Below are positions 1-7,920 of a stretch of DNA of 23,391 bases, one piece after another. Both the position numbers and the translations under genes were made by a program. A model generated the notes under the pieces. It ran no database searches. It saw only the letters and a list, made by a program, of their open reading frames with translations, and was not told the DNA's origin. The first letter of the stretch is position 1. Each line of letters opens with the position of its first letter. The stretch comes from an uncultured Collinsella sp. (GTDB taxonomy: Bacteria > Actinomycetota > Coriobacteriia > Coriobacteriales > Coriobacteriaceae): contig CAJLVJ010000032.1 in NCBI GenBank assembly GCA_905210085.1, forward strand, positions 1-23,391, read 5' to 3'.

Positions 1-894
1 GATGGCGCGCAGGATGTCGGGAGCCTCCGGGTCGATCATCATGGCCGCCGTGCGCTCTCCCGAGCAGTCGTCCATACACACGACCACACCGCCGTTGGAC
101 TCGATGGTGCGACCGATCTTGTTGATCACGCCGCCCACCGGGCAACCGGTGATCAGAATGCGCTTGGCGTCCGCCGCAACCGGGCGCTCGCCCGCGTCGT
201 AGGCCTCGCGCAGCTTGGCGACCTTTTGCTCCAGCTGCTGCGTATAGGCATCGATATCAAAGCTGAACGTACCGGCAAACATGGTGCTCATCAGGTCGAC
301 GCCGCTCATGGCCGCCGGCTGGTTGGCCTGCAGCGCAAACATCTCGAGCTGGGCCGCACGCAAACGGTTGCGACGACGGACGGCAGCGCGCAGGTCATCG
401 TCGGTAATCGTGATGCCGTAGAAGCCCTCAAGCTCCTCCTTGAGCAGGCGGCACTCCTCGTACCAGCCATCACGCTCGTAGGCGCGATCGCGACCCTGCG
501 GAAGATGCAGAATGTGCGTGCGCTTGAGCTCGTTGAGTAGCTCGTACATCTTCTTCTTGCCGTCGCAGGCGGTCTCGCCGATGATCATGTCGCTAAAGTA
601 CGTAAACGGGCACTTTTGCGAGTAGGCAAAGCCGTAGGTCGACTTGATGAGCGGGCACAAATTTGCCGGCAGCACTTTCTCGGCCTCGGGAATCACCTCA
701 TCGGACGTACCGCACAGAGCCACGCTCGAGGCGCCCGCGGCATCGATAATCTCGAGCGGCGTATAGCTGCACAGAAAACCGATCAGGCGATTACCCGCCT
801 GCTTGTAATCCTTGACGCGAATAAACGCCGCCTTGCGTTGCTCGTTGAACTCCTCAAACGTGCGCGGCAGCGGCTGTTCCTCGATATCGGCCAT
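1..894 (-). CDS. HgdB/BcrC-like double-cubane-cluster-type reductase (2-hydroxyacyl-CoA dehydratase family), C-terminus cut by window edge
   Basis: The reading frame is open from an ATG at 894 to base 1 (298 codons seen; the C-terminus lies beyond the left edge). The family (COG1775, including YjiM-like double-cubane-cluster proteins) holds Fe-S clusters at very low potential and usually receives electrons from an ATP-hydrolysing activator. Seen in the sequence are the family's cysteine pattern at about C42, C61, C80 (LCPLIKS), C95 (KCP) and C110, the hallmark GETACDGKKKMYE, and a second-domain start near ITGCPVGG with further cysteines in CMDDCSGER. It is clearly paralogous to the protein at 6409-7692. 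The start is backed by GAGAGGGGAAC about 6 bases upstream. The gene is 76 bases behind the ABC ATPase gene and probably in the same operon. A partner activator ATPase, if present, would be off the left edge. The substrate is unknown; it could equally be a true acyl-CoA dehydratase subunit. Confidence 0.85.
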   Translation of the reverse strand, partial: MADIEEQPLPRTFEEFNEQRKAAFIRVKDYKQAGNRLIGFLCSYTPLEIIDAAGASSVALCGTSDEVIPEAEKVLPANLCPLIKSTYGFAYSQKCPFTYFSDMIIGETACDGKKKMYELLNELKRTHILHLPQGRDRAYERDGWYEECRLLKEELEGFYGITITDDDLRAAVRRRNRLRAAQLEMFALQANQPAAMSGVDLMSTMFAGTFSFDIDAYTQQLEQKVAKLREAYDAGERPVAADAKRILITGCPVGGVINKIGRTIESNGGVVVCMDDCSGERTAAMMIDPEAPDILRAI

Positions 895-970
895 AGTAGT
901 TCCCCTCTCTTGCACCGATATACCGACAATTAAACAACAAACCCACGCCATGCCCAAAAGGAATAATCCT

Positions 971-1756
971 CTAGGGAATGGCGTCGATAAGCTCCTGCGT
1001 ATACGGATCGCTCGGGTGCGCGATCACGTCCTCGGCCGTGCCTTCCTCGACAAGACGACCGTGGTAGAGCACGCCAATCCGGTCGGACATATGCCGAACC
1101 ACACGCATATCATGCGTGATAAACAGCAGCGCCACGCCCGTCGTGCGCTGCAGGTCGTGAAGCAAGTTGAGCACTTGGGCCTGAACGGACACGTCAAGCG
1201 CCGAGACCGGCTCGTCGCATACCACAAGGCGCGGCTCGCAAATAAGCGCCCGTGCTAGATTGAGTCGCTGACGCTGTCCACCCGAAAGGTCATGCGGATA
1301 GCGGTCATAATGCTCTGCCAGAAGACCGACCGAGGCCAGGGCCGAGAGCGCGCGCCCATGGCGCTCATCCGCATCGCGCACGCCGGCGATAATCAGCGGC
1401 TCCTCCAAAATGCGGCCGACAGGGTTGCGCGGGTCAAAAGCCGTAGAGCTATCCTGGAATACCAGCTGGATCTCGCGGCGAAACGGCTTGCGTTCGCGCT
1501 CCGACATCGTAGCGAGGTCGTGCCCGCGATAGACAATCGAGCCGGAATCCGCACGCTCGAGACCACAGATCAGGCGTCCAGTCGTCGACTTGCCCGATCC
1601 GGATTCGCCAACCAGGCCATAGACCTCGCCCGGCGCGATCTCAAACGAAAGGTCGTCCACGGCGGTAAAGGCCTGACGCTTAAAACCTGAGCCCGGCATG
1701 GGATACGTTTTAGTCAGATGTGAGACCCTAAGCAGGGCTTCGCTATCAACAGCCAT
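971..1756 (-). CDS. Peptide-type ABC transporter ATP-binding protein (OppF/DppF-like)
   Basis: This is the second of two cytoplasmic ATPases that power the importer encoded just upstream. Of 261 residues, the nucleotide-binding domain shows Walker A (GESGSGKST), signature LSGGQRQRLNLAR, Walker B (LVVCDEPVSALD) and the switch histidine in FITHD. The ATG at 1756 was chosen over an in-frame codon at 1804 because AAAGGGGAG sits just before it, and because it gives an 11-base overlap with the OppD-like stop, typical of translational coupling. The protein is shorter than usual OppF/DppF (about 310-330 residues): it stops right after the HPSDPYTQELIDAIP segment and lacks the C-terminal oligopeptide/dipeptide extension with its cysteine cluster, which the OppD-like partner keeps. 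Confidence 0.9.
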   Translation of the reverse strand: MAVDSEALLRVSHLTKTYPMPGSGFKRQAFTAVDDLSFEIAPGEVYGLVGESGSGKSTTGRLICGLERADSGSIVYRGHDLATMSERERKPFRREIQLVFQDSSTAFDPRNPVGRILEEPLIIAGVRDADERHGRALSALASVGLLAEHYDRYPHDLSGGQRQRLNLARALICEPRLVVCDEPVSALDVSVQAQVLNLLHDLQRTTGVALLFITHDMRVVRHMSDRIGVLYHGRLVEEGTAEDVIAHPSDPYTQELIDAIP

Positions 1757-2741
1757 GGCACTCCCCTTTCTCGACAAGCCAGCATTTAGACCGGTCGCAC
1801 GCATTCACGGCAAACAGCGGAGGCTCCTGCGCGCGGCAACGCTCGTCCGCCCGGGCGCAACGAGGCGCAAAGCGGCATCCGCAGGGTATTGCCGTAAGCG
1901 GCGGCACTGTACCCGGAATATCCGCCAGCGTGTCAACTCGCTCGCCTTCGAGCGGCGGAATGCTCGCGATGAGCCCCTGGGCATACGGGTGGCTCGGGCG
2001 CTCCATAAGGCCGCAGGCGTCGATCTCCTCTACGATTTGGCCCAGATACATGACGTGCACGCGCGAGCAGATGCTCGTGACGACACCCAAATCATGGCTG
2101 ATAAAAAGCACCGCCATGCCCTCAGAACTGTTGAGGTCGCGCAGGAGATCCAAAATCTGTTTTTGAGTCGTCGTGTCGAGTGCCGTGGTGGGCTCATCGG
2201 CGATAAGCAGTCGCGGATGACCGGCAAGCGCCATGGCGATCATCACGCGTTGGCGCATACCGCCGCTAAAATCGCCCGGATACATGTCGAAGCGAGCCGC
2301 GGCATCTCGAATTCCCACACGCTCCAACAGCGATAGAGCCTCGTTGCGGGCTTCGCGTCGGCTCACCTTACGGTGGGCCCGCACCGCCTCGATAACCTGC
2401 GCACCCACCGTCATGACGGGGTTGAGTGAGGACAACGGGTCCTGGAAAATCATGGCGATGTCACAGCCGCGCACCTCGCGCATGCGCTTGAGCGGGCGCG
2501 CGAGCAGGTCCTCCCCGTCAAAGAGAATCTGACCGGTATAGGCCATCTTCTGTTCATGCTCCAAGAGGCGCATGACACTCTGGGCAAACACCGACTTACC
2601 GCAGCCGGACTCGCCGACAACACCAACGATCTCGCCGGCATCGATATGTAGGTTGAGTTTGTTGACGGCTTCCAGCGCGTTGCCATCGCGGCCCACAAAC
2701 GAGATGCACAGGTCGCGCACGTCCAAAAGATGTTCGCTCAT
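1746..2741 (-). CDS. Peptide-type ABC transporter ATP-binding protein (OppD/DppD-like)
   Basis: This is a 331-residue ATPase of the peptide/nickel importer family. Visible motifs are Walker A GESGCGKS near residue 43, signature FSGGMRQRV, Walker B LLIADEPTTALD, switch FISHD, and the C-terminal oligopeptide-transporter extension with a cysteine-rich stretch (CGCRFAPRCARADERC). In related DppD proteins this stretch can bind an Fe-S cluster; whether it does so here is inference. The gene begins 3 bases after the OppC-like stop and overlaps the next ATPase gene by 11 bases, so the four membrane and ATPase genes are translated from one message. The overall length fits the family. Confidence 0.93.
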   Translation of the reverse strand: MSEHLLDVRDLCISFVGRDGNALEAVNKLNLHIDAGEIVGVVGESGCGKSVFAQSVMRLLEHEQKMAYTGQILFDGEDLLARPLKRMREVRGCDIAMIFQDPLSSLNPVMTVGAQVIEAVRAHRKVSRREARNEALSLLERVGIRDAAARFDMYPGDFSGGMRQRVMIAMALAGHPRLLIADEPTTALDTTTQKQILDLLRDLNSSEGMAVLFISHDLGVVTSICSRVHVMYLGQIVEEIDACGLMERPSHPYAQGLIASIPPLEGERVDTLADIPGTVPPLTAIPCGCRFAPRCARADERCRAQEPPLFAVNACDRSKCWLVEKGECHGC

Positions 2742-2744
2742 GGG

Positions 2745-3575
2745 CTAGTCCTCCTTGGTCTTGGGGTCGAGGGCGTCGCGCAGGCCGTCGCCGGCAAGGT
2801 TCAGCGAAAGCACGCTCGCGATGATGGCGATAGCCGGGAAGAAGATCATCCACCAGGCTTTGCGCATCACGTTCTTGCCCGCCTGCAGGATGTTTCCCCA
2901 GCTGGCGTCGGGCGCCTTGATACCCAGGCCCAGAAACGAGAGGGCGGCCTCCGAGAGCACGGCCTCGGCAAAGACAAAGGTCGCCTGCACCAGGAAGGGT
3001 GCCATAACGTTGGGCACGATATGCAGCCACACGATACGGGCCGTGGAGGCGCCCTGTACGCGCAGGGCTTCCACAAAGGGCTCCTCCTTGACCACCATCG
3101 CACGCGAGCGCACGATGCGCGCCATACTGGGCGTATAGACGATGGAGAGCGCGATGATGACGTTCCACACGCTCGCCCCCATCATGGCCATGAGTGCGAT
3201 AGCCAAAAGCACGCCCGGAATGGACATAAGGCCGTCGCAGATGCGCATGAGAATATGATCGAGCCTCTCGTTGTAGCACGCATAGGCGCCAATCACCAAG
3301 CCGAGCGCACTCGTCGCGAGCGTGACGGCAATGCCGACGCCAAGCGACACACGCGCGCCCACGATGACGCGGGCAAGCAGGTCGCGGCCAAAGTCATCGC
3401 AGCCAAAGGGATGCGCGGGCGAAGGTGCCGAAAGTCGCAACGTCATCTCCTGTGCATTGGGATCAACCGTCCACACCAGCGGACCGACGAGCGCGATCAG
3501 CGCAATCGCCAGGAAAATGCAGCCGCCGACCACAAACCCCTTGTTGGCAAGAGCCTTCTTAAAGTTTGCCATCAT
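2745..3575 (-). CDS. Peptide-type ABC transporter permease (OppC/DppC-like)
   Basis: Inner-membrane permease of 276 residues. After a short cytoplasmic N-terminus there is a first membrane span (about VVGGCIFLAIALIALVGPLV), an extracytoplasmic segment with the family-typical HPFGCDDFGRDLLARV, then about five more spans. The EAA loop that docks the ATPase is seen as EALRVQGASTARIVWLHIVPN. The ATG at 3575 is preferred because its bases overlap the OppB-like stop as ATGA. An in-frame ATG at 3587 and one at 3572 are also possible. It forms the heteromeric pore with the OppB-like partner. The substrate class (peptide, nickel or other small molecule) cannot be told from the permease. Confidence 0.9.
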   Translation of the reverse strand: MMANFKKALANKGFVVGGCIFLAIALIALVGPLVWTVDPNAQEMTLRLSAPSPAHPFGCDDFGRDLLARVIVGARVSLGVGIAVTLATSALGLVIGAYACYNERLDHILMRICDGLMSIPGVLLAIALMAMMGASVWNVIIALSIVYTPSMARIVRSRAMVVKEEPFVEALRVQGASTARIVWLHIVPNVMAPFLVQATFVFAEAVLSEAALSFLGLGIKAPDASWGNILQAGKNVMRKAWWMIFFPAIAIIASVLSLNLAGDGLRDALDPKTKED

Positions 3576-4525
3576 GCATCGCCCCATTTGCGAGCGCGCG
3601 GGTCAAAAGCGCCGTAGGCAAGGTCGACGGCCAGATTGATCACCGAATTCAACAAGGCGATGACCAGCAGCACGCCCTGAATCACCGGATAGTCGCGACG
3701 CTCGATAGAACTCGTGACCAGCTGGCCCAAACCGGGGATGTTAAAAATGGCCTCAGTCACCACGGCGCCCGTAATCAGGGCGCCAAAAGAATAGCCGACC
3801 GAGGTGAGAATCGGCAGCGCTGCGTTGCGCAGGGCATGGGCCAGCACCACGCGAACCTCGGAGACGCCCTTGGCACGCGCCGTCTTGACGCAGTCAAGCT
3901 GCATGGCCTCGATAACGCTCGAACGGGTCATGCGCATGAGCAGGGCCGCCTGCACGCATCCAAGCGATATGGCCGGCAACGCAAGATAGCGTAAATGGCT
4001 GAACCAGCCCTTCGATAGCGGCGCATAGCCGGCCACCGGGAACACGCGCACCGTGACGGCAAACAGCCACATAAGCATGAGCGCCATCAAAAAGCCGGGT
4101 ATCGCCACGCCCAAAAGAGCAACGACACGCAAGACCGCGTCGGTGCGCGACCCATGTTTGAGGGCAGCGACGACGCCGCAGGGCAGTGCAATCAGCAGCG
4201 CGATGAGCTGTGCCAGAAGCGCGAGCGATAGCGTGGGGCCAAAGTGCTCGGCGATCGCCTGCGTGACGGGCTGGCGCATAAAATACGAATCGCCCAGGTC
4301 GCCGGTAAGTACGCCGCCCATCCACTCAACGTAGCGCTGCGGCAGCGGCTCGTTGAGTCCCAGGCTATCGTTGACGCGCTCGATCTGGTCGGCCGAAGCC
4401 TCCATGCCGAGCATCGAAGAGGCCGGGTCACCCGGTGTGAGATAGATAATCAAAAACACGACGACCGAGATGATGAGCATCACCGGAACCATCGCGCCTA
4501 TACGTTTGAGCGTGTACTTCAACAT
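3572..4525 (-). CDS. Peptide-type ABC transporter permease (OppB/DppB-like)
   Basis: Inner-membrane permease of 317 residues with the standard DppB architecture: N-terminal span beginning MLKYTLKRIGAMVPVML, the conserved YLTPGDPA just after it, a periplasmic section, and about five further spans. The EAA loop is seen as TARAKGVSEVRVVLAHALRN. An in-frame TAG lies four codons upstream, so ATG 4525 is the only reasonable ATG. A GAGGGG sits about 15 bases upstream, farther than ideal, so initiation may be weak or coupled. An 88-base gap with a strong hairpin separates it from the binding-protein gene, which may let the binding protein be made in excess. Confidence 0.92.
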   Translation of the reverse strand: MLKYTLKRIGAMVPVMLIISVVVFLIIYLTPGDPASSMLGMEASADQIERVNDSLGLNEPLPQRYVEWMGGVLTGDLGDSYFMRQPVTQAIAEHFGPTLSLALLAQLIALLIALPCGVVAALKHGSRTDAVLRVVALLGVAIPGFLMALMLMWLFAVTVRVFPVAGYAPLSKGWFSHLRYLALPAISLGCVQAALLMRMTRSSVIEAMQLDCVKTARAKGVSEVRVVLAHALRNAALPILTSVGYSFGALITGAVVTEAIFNIPGLGQLVTSSIERRDYPVIQGVLLVIALLNSVINLAVDLAYGAFDPRARKWGDA

Positions 4526-4562
4526 GCGAGGCGTCTATTTCCCCTCTGAACGTGGACAGGGC

Positions 4563-4600
4563 GTGGCGGCCACAGGGGACCAGACCCCTCCAGCCGCCGC
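4563..4600 (-). other. Intercistronic hairpin between binding protein and permease genes
   Basis: The outer stem GTGGCGGC (4563-4570) pairs with GCCGCCGC (4593-4600). After a small internal loop, AGGGG (4574-4578) pairs with CCCCT (4585-4589). No T-run follows on the minus strand, so it is not a classical terminator. Hairpins in this position often stabilise the upstream binding-protein mRNA and reduce read-through into the permeases; that role here is inferred. Confidence 0.5.
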
Positions 4601-4613
4601 ACCATCTATTGCA

Positions 4614-6224
4614 TTACTCCGGACGCTTGGCATTCCAAACGATGGCGCCGTCGAGCACCTCGACGTCCTCGACGTCTGCCTGGGTGCCCGTGATGGAAGC
4701 GTAGTGGCAAAGCGGCTCGATGACGGCGATCTCGTAGAGGCGCTCCTGAGCCTCGGCCCACTTCTTGGCCGCGGCGTCGGTGTCCTTGGCGGTGCGGGTC
4801 TCGGCCACGAGCTTGAGCGCCTTCTCGTCGGACAGGCCATAGAAGGCCTTGGAGACCGAGAGGGACTGGGCCGGGATGGGCTTGTAGTTGGTGGAGGCCA
4901 CAAAGAGGTCCCACTGCTCGGGCTTGCCGGAGCGGATGTCCATGAAGGTCGCGAACTCGTAGCTGTCGACCTCGGCGGTGAAGCCGGCCTTCTCGAGCTG
5001 CTCCTGCAGCGCGACGGTGGCGTTGTACATATCCTTGTAATCGGGGGTGGTCAGCAGCTTGACCGTCTCACCGGCATAGGAGGTCTTGGCCAGAGCCTTC
5101 TTGGCGGCCTTGGCGTCGGCCTGGTTGAAGTACTTCTTGCCCGCGTCGGTCGCCCACTGAGCGTTCTCGGGGTTGCCAAGGTTGGGATCGATGTTGAAGA
5201 GCTCCTTCTCGCCATAGGCGGCAAGAGCGGCCGCCTCGCAGTCGATAGCCATGAGGGCGCACTTGCGGATCTCCTCGTCGGCGAAGACGCCCTCGTTCAT
5301 GTTGAGGAAGGCGGTCAGAACGCCGGCGTTATGGGTGTAGAGCTTGACGTCGTCGTTGCCGTCGAAGTCGTGGTAGTTCTCGGTGGGGATCTCGCCAGCG
5401 ATATCGTACTCGCCGGTCTCAAACCCGCTCACGCGCGTGGAGGCCTCGGTCACGAACTGATAGTAGATGTCCTTGGTGGGCGCGGAGACCTTGCCGGTGT
5501 AGCCCGAAGCCTTGCCGTGAGCGGCGACATAGTCTTCGTAGCGGGTGAGATGGACGTACTGGTCCTGCTTCCACTCCACAAACTTGTAGGCACCGGTACC
5601 CACGTACTCGGTCACGCCGGTATCGCCCGCGGCCTCGATGACCTCGGAGGGGAAGATGCCCGGATACTGGGAGTGGTTGCCCAGGATGATCAGAAAGTCG
5701 ACGGCGGGCTCGGTCAGCGTGCAGGTGACCTCGTGGTCGCCCGAGGCGGCGAAGGTGGCGCCGGGCAGCAGGCTCGCGGCGCGGTCGTTGACGGTGAGCC
5801 AGCGGTTCATCGAGGCCACGACGTCCTCGGAGCCAAACTCCTTGCCGTTGTGGAAGGTGACGCCCTCGCGCAGCTTGATGGTGTAGGTCAGGCCGTCGTC
5901 GGAGACCTCATAGCCCTTGGCCAGCACGGGCTGGGGCTCGTAGTCGCTATCGAGGCCAAAGAGCGGCTCGACGACATTGCAGATGATGTCCATGGTCACA
6001 AGCGACGACGTGGTGTGCGGATCGAGACCGTCCGGGCTCGCCGGCAACGCGATCTGCAGCTCGTCGCGATACTCCACATCCTGGCCGGAGGCAGCGGCGC
6101 TACCGCTCTCGGCGCCCGAACCGCCGCAGCCGGTGAGGCCGAGGCCCGCCATGACGCACAGGGCAGCGGAGCCGGTCAGAAAACCGCGACGGGAAACGCC
6201 CGCCTTGAAAAGGTCGTTGTTCAT
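4614..6224 (-). CDS. Peptide-type ABC transporter substrate-binding lipoprotein (OppA/DppA-like, SBP_bac_5)
   Basis: Extracytoplasmic binding protein of 536 residues that would deliver substrate to the adjacent permeases. The N-terminus has a twin-arginine motif SRRGFL (11-16), a hydrophobic stretch and lipobox LTGC (Cys33), so it is probably exported folded by Tat and lipid-anchored. The SBP_bac_5 signature region is clear: LDPHTTSS, VVEPLFGLD, then YEVSDDGLTYTIKLREGVTFHNG around residues 90-120. ATG 6224 was chosen over an upstream in-frame codon because AAAGGA lies 6 bases ahead. The gene sits between two HgdB-like reductase genes' transport partners, which suggests its ligand is their substrate or precursor. 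Family members bind peptides, nickel chelates, heme or glycosides, so the ligand cannot be assigned. Confidence 0.92.
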   Translation of the reverse strand: MNNDLFKAGVSRRGFLTGSAALCVMAGLGLTGCGGSGAESGSAAASGQDVEYRDELQIALPASPDGLDPHTTSSLVTMDIICNVVEPLFGLDSDYEPQPVLAKGYEVSDDGLTYTIKLREGVTFHNGKEFGSEDVVASMNRWLTVNDRAASLLPGATFAASGDHEVTCTLTEPAVDFLIILGNHSQYPGIFPSEVIEAAGDTGVTEYVGTGAYKFVEWKQDQYVHLTRYEDYVAAHGKASGYTGKVSAPTKDIYYQFVTEASTRVSGFETGEYDIAGEIPTENYHDFDGNDDVKLYTHNAGVLTAFLNMNEGVFADEEIRKCALMAIDCEAAALAAYGEKELFNIDPNLGNPENAQWATDAGKKYFNQADAKAAKKALAKTSYAGETVKLLTTPDYKDMYNATVALQEQLEKAGFTAEVDSYEFATFMDIRSGKPEQWDLFVASTNYKPIPAQSLSVSKAFYGLSDEKALKLVAETRTAKDTDAAAKKWAEAQERLYEIAVIEPLCHYASITGTQADVEDVEVLDGAIVWNAKRPE

Positions 6225-6260
6225 TGAGTTCCTTTCGTGTCTGAACAAACAGATAGAATC

Positions 6261-6291
6261 TGCCGGGACGGCGGAAATCCCCGCCCCGGCA
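6261..6291 (-). other. Hairpin between reductase gene and binding-protein gene
   Basis: TGCCGG (6261-6266) pairs with CCGGCA (6286-6291), and GGCGG (6270-6274) pairs with CCGCC (6281-6285). On the minus strand it is followed only by a loosely T-rich stretch (GATTCTATCTGTTTG), so it may be a weak attenuator or an mRNA end-protecting hairpin. It lies in the 184-base gap between the 7692 gene and the lipoprotein gene. No separate promoter was evident there. Confidence 0.4.
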
Positions 6292-6408
6292 GCTATGCGA
6301 AGCCGATCGGCGCCCTGCGGTGCATCCGGACACCGACCGGCATGGCAGCAGAGAAATCCCTATCGCGTGGATAGGAACACCCGGCGGCACAGCTTGGCGC
6401 AGGTGCGG

Positions 6409-7692
6409 CTAAATCGTCTCGAGGAAGGCCTCGATGCGGGTCTGGAGCTGACCGGCATCCTCGCCGGCGTAGTCGGTGGTGATATGCATAAACGGAATGC
6501 CGGCCTCCTCGGCGGCCTTCTCCACGGCAAACGACTCCATCTCGTAGAGCGTGCAGAACTGCAGGGCCACGTCGACGATGCCGTCGGCATGCAGGTCCTT
6601 GGCCATCTGGACAATGTCCTTCATACGCTGGTCGTTGGGCGTAAAGACGGCGCAGTTGATCTTAAAGTAGCGCTCGGCAATGGCATCGAGCATCTCGTCG
6701 ACCGTCTCGCCGGACTCGTCGACCAGGTCCTTGTAGTAGCGCGAGCCCGTGCAGGACTCCTCGCCCACCACGACGCCGCCGGCCTTCTCGATGAGGTTGA
6801 ACAGCTTCCAGTTGGGCACGGCCATGGGCGTACCGGTGTACAGGATGCGCTTGGTGCCCTTGGGCGCCACACCCTCGCCGGCCTCAACGCGCTGCTCGCA
6901 CTCAGCCGCCATTTCGTTGATGGCGCCGGTCAGACGCGGCGTGTCGTCCATAAAGGCGGCCTGCACAGTCAGCAGGCTGTCGAGACCACTGATAGGCGCC
7001 GGGTCGGCAGCGCGGGTCGCAGCCAGACGCTGCAGGGCGCGGCGCTTCTCGTTGACGGCGTGGATGGCAGCCTTCAGGCGCTCGGGCGTAATCGTGACGC
7101 CGCACTCGTCCTCGATCTTGGCGGCGAGCTTTTTGACCTCGGCCTTCCAGGTCACGAGCGTCGACTCGTCGTGCACGTTGGGGATATCCATGACGTACAT
7201 GTTCTTTTGCGTGGCAAAGAACTCGTAGGCCTTCTTCTTGCCATCGCAGGTGTTCTCGCCCACCACCAGGTCGCTCGACTCAATGTAGGGGCAGACCTCG
7301 CCCAGCTTAAAGCCGGCAAAGCTCTTAATGAGCGGGCAGGTGTTACGCGGCAGATGCTCCTCGACCTTGTCCGTTGCCCAATCAGCGCCAGAGCACAGGC
7401 CCACAGGAATGCCGTCACAGGCAAGTACGATCTCCTCGGGCACGTAGACGCAGAACGAACCGACGATCTTGGTGGCCTCGCCGGCCTCCTTCTTGTCGAG
7501 CATCTCCTTAATACGGCCGCTGTGGATGTTGGTGGCGACAAAATCCAGGTAGGACGTGGACTTGGGGCGATTGTTCTGCGTCAGGAACATATCGCCGTAC
7601 ATCTGGCCCACGGCGCCCAGCAGCATGTCGTGATCGGCAAGATTCATGCCGAGGCTCTCCCACATCGGATGGAAATCAAATTCTTCAGCCAT
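6409..7692 (-). CDS. HgdB/BcrC-like double-cubane-cluster-type reductase (2-hydroxyacyl-CoA dehydratase family)
   Basis: Complete 427-residue member of the HgdB/BcrC/BadD family. Cysteines follow the family pattern: C81, C92, C100, C119 (in TCPLIKS), C134 and C149 in GENTCDGKKKAYE. The second domain has TGTPMAVPNWKLFNLIEKAGG, EESCTGSRYY, and near the end ALQFCTLYEMES followed by HITTDYAGEDAGQLQTRIEAF. These proteins carry [4Fe-4S] or double-cubane clusters and reduce or dehydrate difficult substrates under strict anaerobiosis. An ATPase activator is usually needed and none is seen in the window. The SD is GAGAGGGGAAC, 7 bases from the ATG, the same 11 bases as upstream of the paralogue at 894. 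It appears to be the first main gene of the operon with the ABC importer. Exact reaction unknown. Confidence 0.88.
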   Translation of the reverse strand: MAEEFDFHPMWESLGMNLADHDMLLGAVGQMYGDMFLTQNNRPKSTSYLDFVATNIHSGRIKEMLDKKEAGEATKIVGSFCVYVPEEIVLACDGIPVGLCSGADWATDKVEEHLPRNTCPLIKSFAGFKLGEVCPYIESSDLVVGENTCDGKKKAYEFFATQKNMYVMDIPNVHDESTLVTWKAEVKKLAAKIEDECGVTITPERLKAAIHAVNEKRRALQRLAATRAADPAPISGLDSLLTVQAAFMDDTPRLTGAINEMAAECEQRVEAGEGVAPKGTKRILYTGTPMAVPNWKLFNLIEKAGGVVVGEESCTGSRYYKDLVDESGETVDEMLDAIAERYFKINCAVFTPNDQRMKDIVQMAKDLHADGIVDVALQFCTLYEMESFAVEKAAEEAGIPFMHITTDYAGEDAGQLQTRIEAFLETI

Positions 7693-7695
7693 GAC

Positions 7696-7791
7696 GGTTC
7701 CCCTCTCGAACCAAAAATGAATAGCTACGGTATTGCTGCACGGTGGGTGGCGAAAACCCAGCCGCGCCTAAACCCGGAATTTTGGGGAACC
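7696..7791 (-). promoter_or_regulatory. Possible long-range pairing that covers the ribosome binding site of the 7692 gene
   Basis: In the minus-strand message, GGUUCCCC (7791-7784) is exactly complementary to GGGGAACC (7703-7696), which contains the 3' half of the SD GAGAGGGGAACC just before ATG 7692. An 8-base-pair helix closing about 80 bases would hide the SD. This was seen only by eye, with no covariation evidence. Confidence 0.3.
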
Positions 7792-7830
7792 CGCTTTGCA
7801 GCTGATTATTTAGTTGTGCGTCGTCTCTCC

Positions 7831-7866
7831 CGGAGCCGTGAACATACCTGCTCATATGCGGCTCCG
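7831..7866 (-). promoter_or_regulatory. Leader hairpin overlapping the end of the leader ORF
   Basis: Perfect 8-base arms CGGAGCCG and CGGCTCCG (7831-7838 and 7859-7866) enclose 20 bases. In the minus-strand message the first arm is codons 19-21 of the 22-codon leader ORF, and the leader stop TGA is in the loop, so a ribosome at the end of the leader would melt the hairpin. No T-run follows. Confidence 0.4.
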
Positions 7867-7920
7867 AGCCATATATAGGGCACGCGCGGCAACGCGGCGA
7901 ATGTATGTCATCTGCGGCAT
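7852..7920 (-). CDS. Putative 22-residue leader peptide ahead of the reductase/ABC operon
   Basis: A very strong SD (AAAGGAGGG, 7936-7928) lies 8 bases before ATG 7920. The ORF runs 22 codons to TGA at 7852. The peptide begins MPQMTYIRRVAARALYMARS and is basic, with no signal or membrane segment. A promoter-like pair just upstream would start the message only about 20 bases ahead of this ATG, and the last codons form a hairpin arm. It resembles a cis-acting leader peptide rather than a functional protein. No run of one codon type stands out apart from four to five arginines. Chance occurrence cannot be excluded. Confidence 0.4.
   Translation of the reverse strand: MPQMTYIRRVAARALYMARSRI

Noticed and set aside
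4470..6227. Long plus-strand open frame of 585 codons opposite the binding-protein gene
   Set aside because: It is low-complexity (Gly/Val/Leu/Asp-rich), has no recognisable domain and mirrors the codon bias of the real minus-strand lipoprotein gene.
5977..7878. Plus-strand open frame of 633 codons opposite the reductase gene
   Set aside because: It is the antisense shadow of a GC-rich gene with clear family motifs on the minus strand, and it runs through the intergenic leader without an SD.
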